Part shown: positions 1-8,962 of the stretch, piece by piece
How the letters are laid out: every line of letters starts with the position of its first letter
Numbering within the stretch: the first letter of the stretch is position 1
Origin: Companilactobacillus hulinensis
GTDB lineage: Bacteria; Bacillota; Bacilli; Lactobacillales; Lactobacillaceae
Length of the DNA stretch: 64,000 nucleotides
NCBI RefSeq assembly: GCF_003946555.1
Contig: NZ_RHOO01000007.1
Location: forward strand, 44,956-108,955
Direction: 5' to 3'
Program-made: the position numbers and the translations under genes
Notes under the pieces: model-generated
What the model was told of the DNA's origin: nothing
The model's input: only the letters and a program-made list of their open reading frames with translations
Database searches by the model: none

Positions 1-2512
1 TACGTGCATCGAATACATTCCATAATTGTCCAAAAACCAAAGTTAGAAATGCTACAGTCTGTGCTTCTCTGACTTGCATGCCGCTTCGTGCAGCAATGAC
101 AAAGGCAACGAATACAACTAATCCCATAACCGTTCCTCGAACAATAATCCGGTTAAGCATCCCCTCAGCCAGAATTGACTTGCTGGTATCACGTGGCGGC
201 TCATTCATAATATCCGACTCTGGAACATCATAACCCAATGCAAATGATGGTAATGCATCACTGACCATGTTGACCCACAACACCATTAATGCCGTCAAAA
301 TTGGTGTATTGCTAGAAACATTGCCAATATCATGAGTAATTAATAGCAATCCAAACATCAACGACAATACTTCCGCAACATTAGTCGTTAATTCATGACG
401 CATGAAGTTTTTGATATTGGTAAAAATTGTCCGACCAGCTTCAACCGAATGCTCAATCGTAGTGAACTTGTCATCTAACAATATCAAATCTGCCGAATCC
501 TTAGTCACATCTGTACCATTGATTCCCATTGCAACACCAATATCGGCTGCTCGTAGTGCCGGTGCATCATTCACTCCATCACCAGTCATTGCGACTATCT
601 CACCGTGACGTTGTAATTGCTTAATAATCCTTTGTTTATGTTCAGGTGATACGCGAGCATAAACTCTAATATTCTCAACATGATCAAATAACTCATCATC
701 TGATAAATTATCAATCTGCTTACCTTCCATAACCGGTGCCTTATTATCAGAAATAATTCCCAATTTAACCGCAATAGCTTGGGCCGTCTTAGCATGATCA
801 CCAGTAATCATCACAACATTTATAGCGGCGTTATGAAGTACTTCAACGGATTTTCTAACTTCCTCACGTGGTGGGTCAATTATTCCCGCTAATCCTAGTA
901 GGTGAACATTTTGCTCTAATTCTTCTACCGGCAAGTTCATAGCTTCATCTTCTGATATAACCCTTTCACCAACGGCTAAAGTACGCAACGCTGCTTCGGC
1001 GAATTGATCAATTTTGTGCTTCAATGCTGCATTATCATCCGTGGCTACAGACTTATTTAAAAGAACATCCGGAGCGCCTTTAACCAATACTTTAAATGTG
1101 TTTCCATTCTTAATTACCACACTCATCATTTTTCTAGTGCTATCGAATGGAAAAATCCTCAAAATATCATAGTCTTCTTCTGACTTCTGGTTCAATAACG
1201 TATGTCTATCCAGTCCTAGTTTTAATCCTAGAACAACCAATGCGACATCGGTCGGATTCCCAAAAGGTTTGTAATTTCCATTTTCATCTCTCGAAACATT
1301 TGCTTCATTATTCAAAATACTCGCAATAACGAATTTTCTGGCTGAATCAACCTTGTTCTTTGGCGTTATCTCACCCAGAGGGTCATATCCTCGACCTTCA
1401 ACATCGAATTCAATGCCGTCAGTAAAAAATTTCGTAACGGTCATCTCATTTTTGGTCAAAGTCCCCGTCTTATCTGAAGCAATAAAAGTAGTTGATCCAA
1501 GCGTTTCTACACTATTAAGAGACTTGATCAATCCCTTACTCTTGGTCAGGACCCCAGCACCGATAGTCAAAACTATCGACAATACAGCCGGCAAAGCATC
1601 TGGAATCGCCGCAACGGCTAAGGCGATTGCCGTAGACAATATGGCAGTAAAACTAGTAAATGAGAGCGTTCCAGTAATCATCCATGTTTTCACAGATCCA
1701 GCTATCAAAGTAAACAGCACCACTCCGCCAGCAACGTACATTAATTTTCTAGTTAAATCGTCCACAGTTCTTTCGATGGGCGTTTTTTGTATTTCACTAT
1801 TCGTCAATAATTCCGCAATTTTTCCTAATTCTGTATCCATCCCTGTCGCTACAACAACTGCATAACCATTACCGTTAGTGACAGTTGAACCAGAGTATCC
1901 CATATTCTTACGGTCACCCAGATCAGTATCTGTTGGTAAAGATTCAACCACCTTGATAATTGGATCAGATTCACCAGTCAAATGTGCTTCCAGAACTTGT
2001 AATTCTGAAACCTTGATCCATCTGACATCAGCTTCAATAAAGTCACCAGTCTTGACACTAATAATATCGCCAGGAACTAATTGGTCTACCGATACCTTCT
2101 CCCAGTCATTATCTCTTAGAACTGATGCCTGATGATTGTTCAGCTCCTTCAAACTATCAAGTGACTTGCGAGCATTCACAGTTTGCCAGACTGATAGACC
2201 ACTATTGATACAGATCAAAATCAGGATAGCGATGGCTTCATAAAAAGACGACATTGCATGTTTCGCACTGCCACCTGACAGCTCATACACACCACTCATC
2301 AAAGATAACAAAACCGCTAGTAACAAAATAATCACTAGTGGTTCCTTAAACGAATTCATTAAAATTTTCCAGATTGGAGTCGGCGGTTCTTGCTTTATTT
2401 CATTTTTTCCATATTTGTCTAGTCGTAATCGGACTTCTTGGCTAGATAATCCTTCGTGACGACTTGTCCGTAGCGAATTTAGTACATCATTTTTATCCTG
2501 GTCATAAAACAT
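1..2512 (-). CDS. Calcium-type cation-transporting P-type ATPase, C-terminus cut by window edge
   Basis: This is a P2-type ATPase that would pump a cation, most likely Ca2+, across the membrane with ATP. About 837 codons are visible and the last membrane helices lie outside the window. The N-terminal cation-ATPase domain is followed by membrane helices, the TGES actuator motif (near 1950), the phosphorylation motif DKTGTLT (1455-1474, about residue 347) and the hinge motif TGDGVNDAP (near 560-600). The start ATG at 2512 follows a strong GGAGGAGG site. There is no N-terminal heavy-metal domain, unlike the CPx-type pump at 13.2 kb. The exact ion is inferred from family resemblance only. Confidence 0.9.
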   Translation of the reverse strand, partial: MFYDQDKNDVLNSLRTSRHEGLSSQEVRLRLDKYGKNEIKQEPPTPIWKILMNSFKEPLVIILLLAVLLSLMSGVYELSGGSAKHAMSSFYEAIAILILICINSGLSVWQTVNARKSLDSLKELNNHQASVLRDNDWEKVSVDQLVPGDIISVKTGDFIEADVRWIKVSELQVLEAHLTGESDPIIKVVESLPTDTDLGDRKNMGYSGSTVTNGNGYAVVVATGMDTELGKIAELLTNSEIQKTPIERTVDDLTRKLMYVAGGVVLFTLIAGSVKTWMITGTLSFTSFTAILSTAIALAVAAIPDALPAVLSIVLTIGAGVLTKSKGLIKSLNSVETLGSTTFIASDKTGTLTKNEMTVTKFFTDGIEFDVEGRGYDPLGEITPKNKVDSARKFVIASILNNEANVSRDENGNYKPFGNPTDVALVVLGLKLGLDRHTLLNQKSEEDYDILRIFPFDSTRKMMSVVIKNGNTFKVLVKGAPDVLLNKSVATDDNAALKHKIDQFAEAALRTLAVGERVISEDEAMNLPVEELEQNVHLLGLAGIIDPPREEVRKSVEVLHNAAINVVMITGDHAKTAQAIAVKLGIISDNKAPVMEGKQIDNLSDDELFDHVENIRVYARVSPEHKQRIIKQLQRHGEIVAMTGDGVNDAPALRAADIGVAMGINGTDVTKDSADLILLDDKFTTIEHSVEAGRTIFTNIKNFMRHELTTNVAEVLSLMFGLLLITHDIGNVSSNTPILTALMVLWVNMVSDALPSFALGYDVPESDIMNEPPRDTSKSILAEGMLNRIIVRGTVMGLVVFVAFVIAARSGMQVREAQTVAFLTLVFGQLWNVFDAR

Positions 2513-2590
2513 ATAAGTGCCTCCTCCATCTGATTTGATATTAGTATTCACTTATAGTTTAACAAATTTTAAATTGATATACGAATTATT

Positions 2591-2627
2591 TGTCATAATC
2601 TAAAACACATATAATTATATTATGACA
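2591..2627. repeat. Inverted repeat in P-ATPase upstream region
   Basis: The 9-bp arms TGTCATAAT and ATTATGACA are perfect and separated by 19 bp of AT-rich DNA. They lie about 80 bp upstream of the P-ATPase start and could be an operator. No bound regulator can be named. Confidence 0.35.
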
Positions 2628-2654
2628 TTTTCTTCCTATTATATTATAGAAAGT

Positions 2655-2690
2655 AAAAAAATAAGCCGTTGGCTTAACAACGACTTATCT
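2655..2690 (-). terminator. Rho-independent terminator of the LtaS-like gene
   Basis: On the minus strand the arms AAGTCGTTG and CAACGGCTT (one G-T pair) are followed by seven T. It lies just after the stop at 2695. Confidence 0.7.
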
Positions 2691-2694
2691 GCTA

Positions 2695-4578
2695 CTACTT
2701 AGTAAAACCATCACTGGAACTATATCCTTTTCCAGCAGTCAAATCATATTGGATCAGTTTGTAGTCTTTCAAAAGTTCTTTTTGTTTCTTAGTTAAATTC
2801 TTATAAGCAACTTCTTTACCAGTATTTTTATTGACATACAGGCTTTCAGAATCACCAACTGTACTCTTAGCCATTGCTGGAGCTTCTTCTTGAATCTTAG
2901 TCAACATTGCATAGAATGGTGTTACCTTCTGACCCATTTGTGCATAAGCTAGAGCTATGAAGCCATTAGGATCAGTAATCTTAGTATCTTTATTGATCTT
3001 ATTAGTACCGTCGCCGTGCGCGATGGCGTACTTATTACTATAGATGAAGTAGTCAGTTTCATGTTGGGCAACATTATACTTCTCCATACTATTGCCATCA
3101 TAAATACCAGGTAGGTGATCGCCATACCAAACGACTGTAATCGGCTTATTGATTTTATCTAGTTTATCTAAGAATTCCTTAGTGGAAGCATCAGTCAAAT
3201 TAATTCCTTTAGAGAAGTTCTCAACTTGTTTGGTATTCTTACCAGCACCAGAACCGCTAACTTTGAAGTTATTATCCTTATACTTATTAGTATATGGCAT
3301 GTGATTTTGCATCGTTACCAAACTAATGAATTGGCCGTCTTTGACATGATTAACTTGCCATAAAGCATCCTTATACGCTGACTCATCACTAATATACTGA
3401 CCACCATCAGTAGTATCAGTATATTGCAGTGCAAGGTCCCCAGTAGTGTTAATATTCCTAAAAGTCTGGAAGCCAAACTTCTTATATACACTAGCTCTAC
3501 TATAGAAGTTACCAATATATGGATGAATTGCTGACTTAGTATCGAATTGATTAGTAATGTTCTCAGGATTGGTCTGCTTTTGTACTAATTGCACATATGG
3601 AGATTGAAGTGACTTCGAGAACTGATTGTATGCCAGTCCAGTAAAGGTCATGTATTCCATGTTAGCAGTACCACCACCGTAACCAGAACTAAGCATCAAA
3701 CCAGAAGTTGTATTCTTCTTAATTTGACGAATATTAGGCATCGCATCCGAATTAACCTTAACATTTGGTACACGACTAGGATCTGAGAAGCTCTCACTTA
3801 ATACATAAATCAGAGTCTGCTTATTAACATTACTATTTGGACGGTCCTTGTTAATGTCAGCTGCTGTTTTCTTGTACTTCTTAACAATTGAATCAATCTT
3901 AGTCTGACTATAGTCCTCTGGTTCGTCCATAACATTAACACGAATGTTGGTTAAGAAGGTAATCAGTGGACCATTACTGTTGGTCTCCCAAATTAAGTTA
4001 GCGGTAAAATCCGAACGGCCAGCCTTAGCTAGAAATTTGTTAGTTAAAGAACCTTCATCGTTAGCCGAATAAAAACTACCTAGGCTTAAAATAGCTAATA
4101 ATAGGAAGATTACACGAGTGGGCCATTTCATTCTCAATAAATATTTGCCAAACTTTCGTTCCAAGAAAATACAGATGGCAATCCCAATAATCAGGATCAC
4201 CGCAACCTCAACGACAAGCTTCATGCTGATCATCGTTAGTAATTCCTTGATATTGCTTAAGAACATCAAGTCACTTGGCAAAATAGGTTCAGTACGGTAG
4301 AGAACCTTCAACTTGTTGGCAATTGAGAAAATCAGGAACACTACATAGAATATCGCCGTTGAATAGAAAAAACGGTTAATTATTCCATATAATCCAATGT
4401 AAATAAAGAATAATACACCGGCAGTTACGAGATACATTCCTGGGAATGTCTTCGTAGCGTTGGTGAATGCAAATGACCAAGAACTGGTTTGAGAATAATC
4501 AATAACTAGTCCCATAAATAGTGCTGAAAGTATTATGAAAACAAATTGTAAAACATATATTTTATTTAACTTCTTCAT
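2695..4578 (-). CDS. LtaS-like membrane phosphoglycerol transferase (alkaline phosphatase/sulfatase fold)
   Basis: This 627-aa protein has the LtaS plan: five N-terminal membrane helices (residues about 8-190) followed by a large extracellular catalytic domain. Visible active-site elements are the metal-binding Glu in LSESFSDP, the probable Thr nucleophile in GGGTANMEYMTF, and the metal ligands in WYGDHLPG. LtaS enzymes add glycerol phosphate from phosphatidylglycerol to lipoteichoic acid. This copy diverges from classical LtaS, so it may act on another polymer or as a primase. It is flanked by a terminator and a 440-bp gap, so it is probably transcribed alone. Confidence 0.82.
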   Translation of the reverse strand: MKKLNKIYVLQFVFIILSALFMGLVIDYSQTSSWSFAFTNATKTFPGMYLVTAGVLFFIYIGLYGIINRFFYSTAIFYVVFLIFSIANKLKVLYRTEPILPSDLMFLSNIKELLTMISMKLVVEVAVILIIGIAICIFLERKFGKYLLRMKWPTRVIFLLLAILSLGSFYSANDEGSLTNKFLAKAGRSDFTANLIWETNSNGPLITFLTNIRVNVMDEPEDYSQTKIDSIVKKYKKTAADINKDRPNSNVNKQTLIYVLSESFSDPSRVPNVKVNSDAMPNIRQIKKNTTSGLMLSSGYGGGTANMEYMTFTGLAYNQFSKSLQSPYVQLVQKQTNPENITNQFDTKSAIHPYIGNFYSRASVYKKFGFQTFRNINTTGDLALQYTDTTDGGQYISDESAYKDALWQVNHVKDGQFISLVTMQNHMPYTNKYKDNNFKVSGSGAGKNTKQVENFSKGINLTDASTKEFLDKLDKINKPITVVWYGDHLPGIYDGNSMEKYNVAQHETDYFIYSNKYAIAHGDGTNKINKDTKITDPNGFIALAYAQMGQKVTPFYAMLTKIQEEAPAMAKSTVGDSESLYVNKNTGKEVAYKNLTKKQKELLKDYKLIQYDLTAGKGYSSSDGFTK

Positions 4579-4984
4579 TAATGAAACATCCTTACCCTTG
4601 CGTAATTAACACCTTTATATACTAACCCATATTATTTGAAAATGGGAATAAAATGAGCAAATAAAAATTGTCCTTATGGTTGTTTCTTTCTCATAATCAT
4701 ATTCTATAGCTTCACATCTCCAGAACTTAAAATAATCTCCTGCTATGCAGACCGAACCGAGCCTGAGGTACGGTCTCGATTCTCGATTTTAATACTTACA
4801 AAGTTCGTAAGTATTAAAACTCGTCTGGTGGTGTAATGGCTAAAGCCATAACGCCACTCTCATAGCTGGAGGTTATTTTAAATTCTTCCGATTACTCCGT
4901 AAGTTTAATAAATTTGGATAGTATCAAAGTCACTATTTATGGGTTTAATTGAATTTTTAATCATAATTAATAGATGACCAAAAC
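4579..4984. other. Intergenic region with large nested inverted-repeat structure
   Basis: I find no convincing gene here. The centre (4737-4871) folds into a closed multi-branch structure. Outer arms are CTCCTGCTATG (4737-4747) and CATAGCTGGAG (4861-4871) with one mismatch, followed by CAGAC/GTCTG (4748-4752 with 4823-4827). Inside is a perfect 13-bp hairpin TTTTAATACTTAC/GTAAGTATTAAAA (4787-4819). A third hairpin (4828-4857) pairs GTGGTGTAATGGCT with AGCCATAACGCCAC. It could be a structured RNA or a small non-autonomous mobile element. Confidence 0.6.
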
Positions 4985-5017
4985 AAAAAATCGTCCTTCC
5001 ATATAAAGGACGATTTT
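4985..5017 (-). terminator. Terminator of the amino-sugar-acid operon
   Basis: A perfect stem (AAAATCGTCCTT with AAGGACGATTTT) and a T run on the minus strand lie directly after the PfkB kinase stop. Confidence 0.85.
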
Positions 5018-6010
5018 CTATCTAATCAATTCATTTTTACCATCGCACTCAAGATAACTGAAAACATCTTCTTTATCGAACAATGGCGTATCATTTAAGG
5101 CCTCTTGCGTAAGAACCGAATTAGCAACTGCAAATTTCAGCGTGTTCTCAAAGTTCCAATCTTCGATTAGACCTGTTATAACGCCGCTGGCAAAAGCATC
5201 ACCACTACCAATTCGGTCAAGAATTCTGATCTCACGTGGCTTAGACTTATATAATTCACCACCATGAGAAATGAATCCTTGGAAATACTTCTTGTGTTCA
5301 TCACTGCTGCGACTGCTTCCTGCAAAATAATCAATATTATAATCCGAAGTGAATTTTGCATACAAATCAGCATCTTTTGCATCATCGTAATCTAGTAAAT
5401 CCGTCAAATCACGTTTACTACCGAAAACAACATCAGCGTATTGGAGCATTTCTTGGTACAACTTTTTCATCATTAAATGACTGTTATCTTCATTCAAACT
5501 CATGCGATAGTTAAAATCAAAACAGACCTTAACGCCTTTTTCATGAGCCAATTTAGCTAATTTCAATGCTGCATCCCGTGTCTTTTCGGTCAAGCTCAAG
5601 GCTATCCCGCAAATATGTATATAATCGGCATCCGCAAGCTCCGATTCAAAATCATAAGCGTTTGCATCAGTAATACAAAATGAACTCGATAATCTGTCCT
5701 GGTAGGTAACTCGTTCTGGCCTTGACCCATGTCCCAACTCAACAAAGAAACTGCCTAGGTGTCCTCCGGTATATCCAACAAACTCGTCTGATATACCAAG
5801 ACGTCTAAGATCTGCGACGACCTTCTTACCCAAAGAATTATCAGGAACTTGAGTTATCATGCTAGTTCTATATCCCAAATGAGACAAACTTCCTAGCAAG
5901 TTAACCCCCGTCCCCACGGTCGACATACGTACAATATCACTTTGTTCCAGGAGCATATGTTCTGGAACCGTGTATCGAAGCATTACTTCACCAAAGGCTA
6001 AAATTTTCAT
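5018..6010 (-). CDS. kdgK: PfkB-family sugar kinase, probably 2-keto-3-deoxygluconate kinase
   Basis: This is a ribokinase/PfkB fold kinase of about 330 aa. The C-terminal PfkB signature DRIGSGDAFASG carries the catalytic Asp in GSGDA, and the N-terminus KILAFGEVMLRY is typical. I choose the ATG at 6010 rather than 6043 because it falls 10 nt after the dgaF stop and aligns with the family N-terminus; the longer start would overlap dgaF. It is the last gene of the operon. Next to a KDPG-type aldolase the expected substrate is 2-keto-3-deoxygluconate, giving the 6-phosphate. If the PTS already delivers a phosphorylated sugar acid, the kinase may serve another intermediate. Confidence 0.8.
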   Translation of the reverse strand: MKILAFGEVMLRYTVPEHMLLEQSDIVRMSTVGTGVNLLGSLSHLGYRTSMITQVPDNSLGKKVVADLRRLGISDEFVGYTGGHLGSFFVELGHGSRPERVTYQDRLSSSFCITDANAYDFESELADADYIHICGIALSLTEKTRDAALKLAKLAHEKGVKVCFDFNYRMSLNEDNSHLMMKKLYQEMLQYADVVFGSKRDLTDLLDYDDAKDADLYAKFTSDYNIDYFAGSSRSSDEHKKYFQGFISHGGELYKSKPREIRILDRIGSGDAFASGVITGLIEDWNFENTLKFAVANSVLTQEALNDTPLFDKEDVFSYLECDGKNELIR

Positions 6011-6020
6011 CTGTCTTGCC

Positions 6021-6758
6021 CTAGAATTTCTTGATGATTTCATATAATTTAGCTACATCTTCAGGACGCGTGTCACCAGTTGCTTTGTCGATAATTGAAC
6101 TGTAAACATGTGGAATAATTCTCTTAACACCAGCATCTTTAGCAATTGAGACAATTTCTTCAAAGTTATCTAAGTCAATTCCACCAGTTGGTTCTAGATC
6201 GAAATCATTTTCTGCACATGCCTTAGCAACAGTTTTGAATTCTTCAATGTGAGCTAAGCCTTTCATTGGGAAGAACTTGATTGATGAACCACCCATATCC
6301 TTCAACAAAGCGATTGCTGTTTCAATAGGAACCTCTGTAGGAGTTGTTTGACTGCTTAATGGACCAGTAGCAATATTTACAACGCCAACTTTGCCAGTTG
6401 GTGAAACCAATCCATTGATGATAGTTTCATCTTGCCCCAACATAGCACGACTTGCACCAACACCAGTGAATACTTGGTTAACGTGTTGTGGTTGAACAGC
6501 TTTTGAAACTCTGACAACCATTGCGCTTTGATTAGGGTCACCAGCGCCAAGTCCGACTGAAACGGCGTTATGAATCGCTTCTTTATATTTGAGCATATCT
6601 TCGATAGCAGCTTCATCAGTTGGATAGTTCTTTGTTAGAACACCAAGTACAACGTGTCCTTCAGCTGCATCGTAACAGTCCTTTGCATTTTCGATTGAAT
6701 TAGCTAGTACATTCAAGCAAATTCCATTGTCTAAATAATTAGGTTTCAAGTCCATCAT
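6021..6758 (-). CDS. dgaF: KDGP aldolase, DgaF-type
   Basis: This 245-aa protein matches the KDGP aldolase family typified by Salmonella DgaF, which cleaves 2-keto-3-deoxy-6-phosphogluconate into pyruvate and glyceraldehyde 3-phosphate. Features seen are GVGASRAMLG, a probable Schiff-base Lys in SSIKFFPMKG, and the phosphate-loop-like EPTGGIDLDNF. Its start ATGATG overlaps the TGA stop of the DgaE gene upstream, so the two are translationally coupled. GGAGG sits 4 to 7 nt before the two possible ATG codons. It is the lower step of the pathway encoded by this operon. Confidence 0.87.
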   Translation of the reverse strand: MMDLKPNYLDNGICLNVLANSIENAKDCYDAAEGHVVLGVLTKNYPTDEAAIEDMLKYKEAIHNAVSVGLGAGDPNQSAMVVRVSKAVQPQHVNQVFTGVGASRAMLGQDETIINGLVSPTGKVGVVNIATGPLSSQTTPTEVPIETAIALLKDMGGSSIKFFPMKGLAHIEEFKTVAKACAENDFDLEPTGGIDLDNFEEIVSIAKDAGVKRIIPHVYSSIIDKATGDTRPEDVAKLYEIIKKF

Positions 6759-7840
6759 ATTTCCTCCATGATTTCTTTCATTCTTGCGACGATTTGATTC
6801 ATTTCAGATTCGTCAACTGATCTAATATCGAATTCAATAATACCGACATTCACACGATATTCACGTGCATAGATTGCTATAGCGCCGTTACGTAGTTTGT
6901 CACAAATTTCTTGTGCCTTATCAGTTTGAACACTGGCACGATAGATTTCTCTACCGGCACCATCTTGAACAATTTTAACTTTCAAACCGATAGCTTTGAG
7001 TTGTTCAACGAATGGTGTTAGACGAGCAATCATTTGTTGCCCATCTTCTGGACCTTCTTCTAGGTATTGCTCGATTGCACCAGTCAATCCGATGATATTT
7101 TCTTTACCGATCTTCATGGCACGTCCCATACCTTTGCTTTGAAGACGAGCCCAGCCGATATACTTAGCTTTACCAAAGACAACCCCAGATGCTGGTCCTT
7201 CGATAGCTTTTGCACCACTATAAATTACTGCATCGGCACCCATTTTAAGATACTTAGTTAAGTCTTCTTCAGCGGCAGCATCCAATACCAATGGCAAGTT
7301 ATGTCTATGTGCCACTTCAATTGCTTCAGGAATAGATAACATACTCTTTTGAACTGTGTGGTGACTCTTGATGTAGAGAATTGCGGCAGTTTGATCTGTT
7401 ATTTGCATCTCAATATGTTCTGGAGAGCACATATTGGCATATCCAGCCGGTATCATCTTGGCACCAGCAACACCTAACATAACGTCTACAGGGGCACCGT
7501 AGTCAACATCATGACCCATGGGGAGGATAACTTCACGCTTAGTAATACGGTCTGTGTATGGGTGATAAACGTGGTACATACTACCTTGTCCAATAATTCC
7601 GGCGATTGTCTCCGCAATACCTGCAGAAGCTGAGTTGACGATCAATGCATCTTCAGAACCGACTAACTTGGCAACATATTTACCAGTTTGAACAACCAAA
7701 TCTGCCATTTCAAAGAAATTCTGAGCACCCAACTTTTGAGCAGCAACCACTTTGTCAGATACTTTTGAAACACCGAGGATGGTCATCTTCCCATCTGCAT
7801 TGATAACATGCTTCAAATTATACTTTTCATAAACATCCAT
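6755..7840 (-). CDS. dgaE: PLP-dependent D-glucosaminate-6-phosphate ammonia-lyase-like enzyme (DgaE/SelA fold)
   Basis: This is a 361-aa fold-type I PLP enzyme of the SelA-like DgaE family. In Salmonella DgaE eliminates ammonia from D-glucosaminate 6-phosphate to give KDGP. The PLP Lys is probably in VIYSGAKAIEGP, with the PLP-binding Asp in LPLVLDAAAEED. I choose the ATG at 7840 with GGAGG at good distance; the open frame runs further up but lacks a ribosome site there. It begins 1 nt after the amidohydrolase stop and overlaps dgaF. The exact amino-sugar acid is inferred from the neighbour aldolase. Confidence 0.85.
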   Translation of the reverse strand: MDVYEKYNLKHVINADGKMTILGVSKVSDKVVAAQKLGAQNFFEMADLVVQTGKYVAKLVGSEDALIVNSASAGIAETIAGIIGQGSMYHVYHPYTDRITKREVILPMGHDVDYGAPVDVMLGVAGAKMIPAGYANMCSPEHIEMQITDQTAAILYIKSHHTVQKSMLSIPEAIEVAHRHNLPLVLDAAAEEDLTKYLKMGADAVIYSGAKAIEGPASGVVFGKAKYIGWARLQSKGMGRAMKIGKENIIGLTGAIEQYLEEGPEDGQQMIARLTPFVEQLKAIGLKVKIVQDGAGREIYRASVQTDKAQEICDKLRNGAIAIYAREYRVNVGIIEFDIRSVDESEMNQIVARMKEIMEEI

Positions 7841-7841
7841 T

Positions 7842-8960
7842 CTAAATACCTCCGATTGCATACACATTGCCACCGATAATGCTGTATTTAGGTTTAACAA
7901 GCGTATCAGTTGTTCTTGTGTTGCCGTTTGAATCTGTTAATTCCTTTTGTCCGTGCTTAATATCAAAGATAGTTACATCAGCATCAAAGCCAGCCTCCAA
8001 TTTACCCTTACCAGCAAGATTGAAGTTCTTTGCAGGACGACTTGTTATCATTGGAATGATTTCTGAAATTTTATATCCGATCAACATCAGTTTTTCAATA
8101 CATGTTGCCATGTCATAAACTGGGCCGTCTTCACGATTGTGGTGATAGATATCTGTACTCAAAGTCTCAGGATATAACTTGTATTCCTTAGCTATTTCAG
8201 CAGTGTGGAAGTTGAAACTATCAGTACCATGACCGACATCGAAGATAATTCCGTGCTCGTATCCGTCTTGAACAAAGTCTTTGATCTTATCATTTTCATC
8301 CAAGATTCCGTTAGCCTTACCATTGAAACAATGAGTCATGATATCTCCACGATCCATAACTGCCATTATCTCTGATAATTCTGGAGGATTAGTACCAATA
8401 TGAACCATCAGTGGTAGATGCTTATCTAGCTTCATCTGAAAATACTTGGCTTCAACCAGGGGATTGATTCCATTGCCGACAACCACTGATTTACTCATTC
8501 TGGCCTTAATACCAACAATGAAATCAGGATATTTATCAACTGCATCTTGTAACTCTGGTAAGCTTAGACGACTCATATCACCCAATTCATCTTGAGCCAA
8601 GATACCAGTCTTAGAAATATTGATCATGGCATAAACATTAGTCTTCTTATCACGGGTACGATCATAGAAATCACCGATATTATTGGCACCAGTTGAGCCA
8701 GCGTCAATAACTGTTGTAACGCCGGTTGGATATCCATCTTTATCAGGATCATCATAATAGAGTGTCAATTTCTCATAACAATGTGTATGATCATCGATCC
8801 AGCCAGCTGTTACGATCGATTGTCTTTCCAGGTCAATCGTCTTGTCCGCAGTAACATCATCAAGTTTTGTCCCAACACGCTCAATCTTACCGTTTGATAT
8901 AAGCAGCTCAATTGCCTCTGAATGCTCATTGAGCCCATTTTTAATGTATAAATCAGCCAT
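7842..8960 (-). CDS. Amidohydrolase/deacetylase family metallohydrolase
   Basis: This 372-aa protein belongs to the amidohydrolase superfamily and resembles the dihydroorotase-like deacetylases that sit next to DgaE/DgaF genes in enterococci. Metal-site motifs are DDHTHCYE (near residue 60), the probable bridging Lys in IVGIKARM, MVHIGTNPPE, THCFNG and a late Asp in LSTDIYHHN. The likely job is removal of an acyl group from an N-acylated amino-sugar acid before DgaE acts. I choose ATG 8960; a TTG at 8966 lies only 4 nt after GGAGG. It is tightly packed with both neighbours. Confidence 0.83.
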   Translation of the reverse strand: MADLYIKNGLNEHSEAIELLISNGKIERVGTKLDDVTADKTIDLERQSIVTAGWIDDHTHCYEKLTLYYDDPDKDGYPTGVTTVIDAGSTGANNIGDFYDRTRDKKTNVYAMINISKTGILAQDELGDMSRLSLPELQDAVDKYPDFIVGIKARMSKSVVVGNGINPLVEAKYFQMKLDKHLPLMVHIGTNPPELSEIMAVMDRGDIMTHCFNGKANGILDENDKIKDFVQDGYEHGIIFDVGHGTDSFNFHTAEIAKEYKLYPETLSTDIYHHNREDGPVYDMATCIEKLMLIGYKISEIIPMITSRPAKNFNLAGKGKLEAGFDADVTIFDIKHGQKELTDSNGNTRTTDTLVKPKYSIIGGNVYAIGGI

Positions 8961-8962
8961 AA

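Noticed and set aside
4737..4871. tRNA-like cloverleaf
   Set aside because: No T-loop GTTCRA, no anticodon arm of normal size and no acceptor end; the arms are too long.
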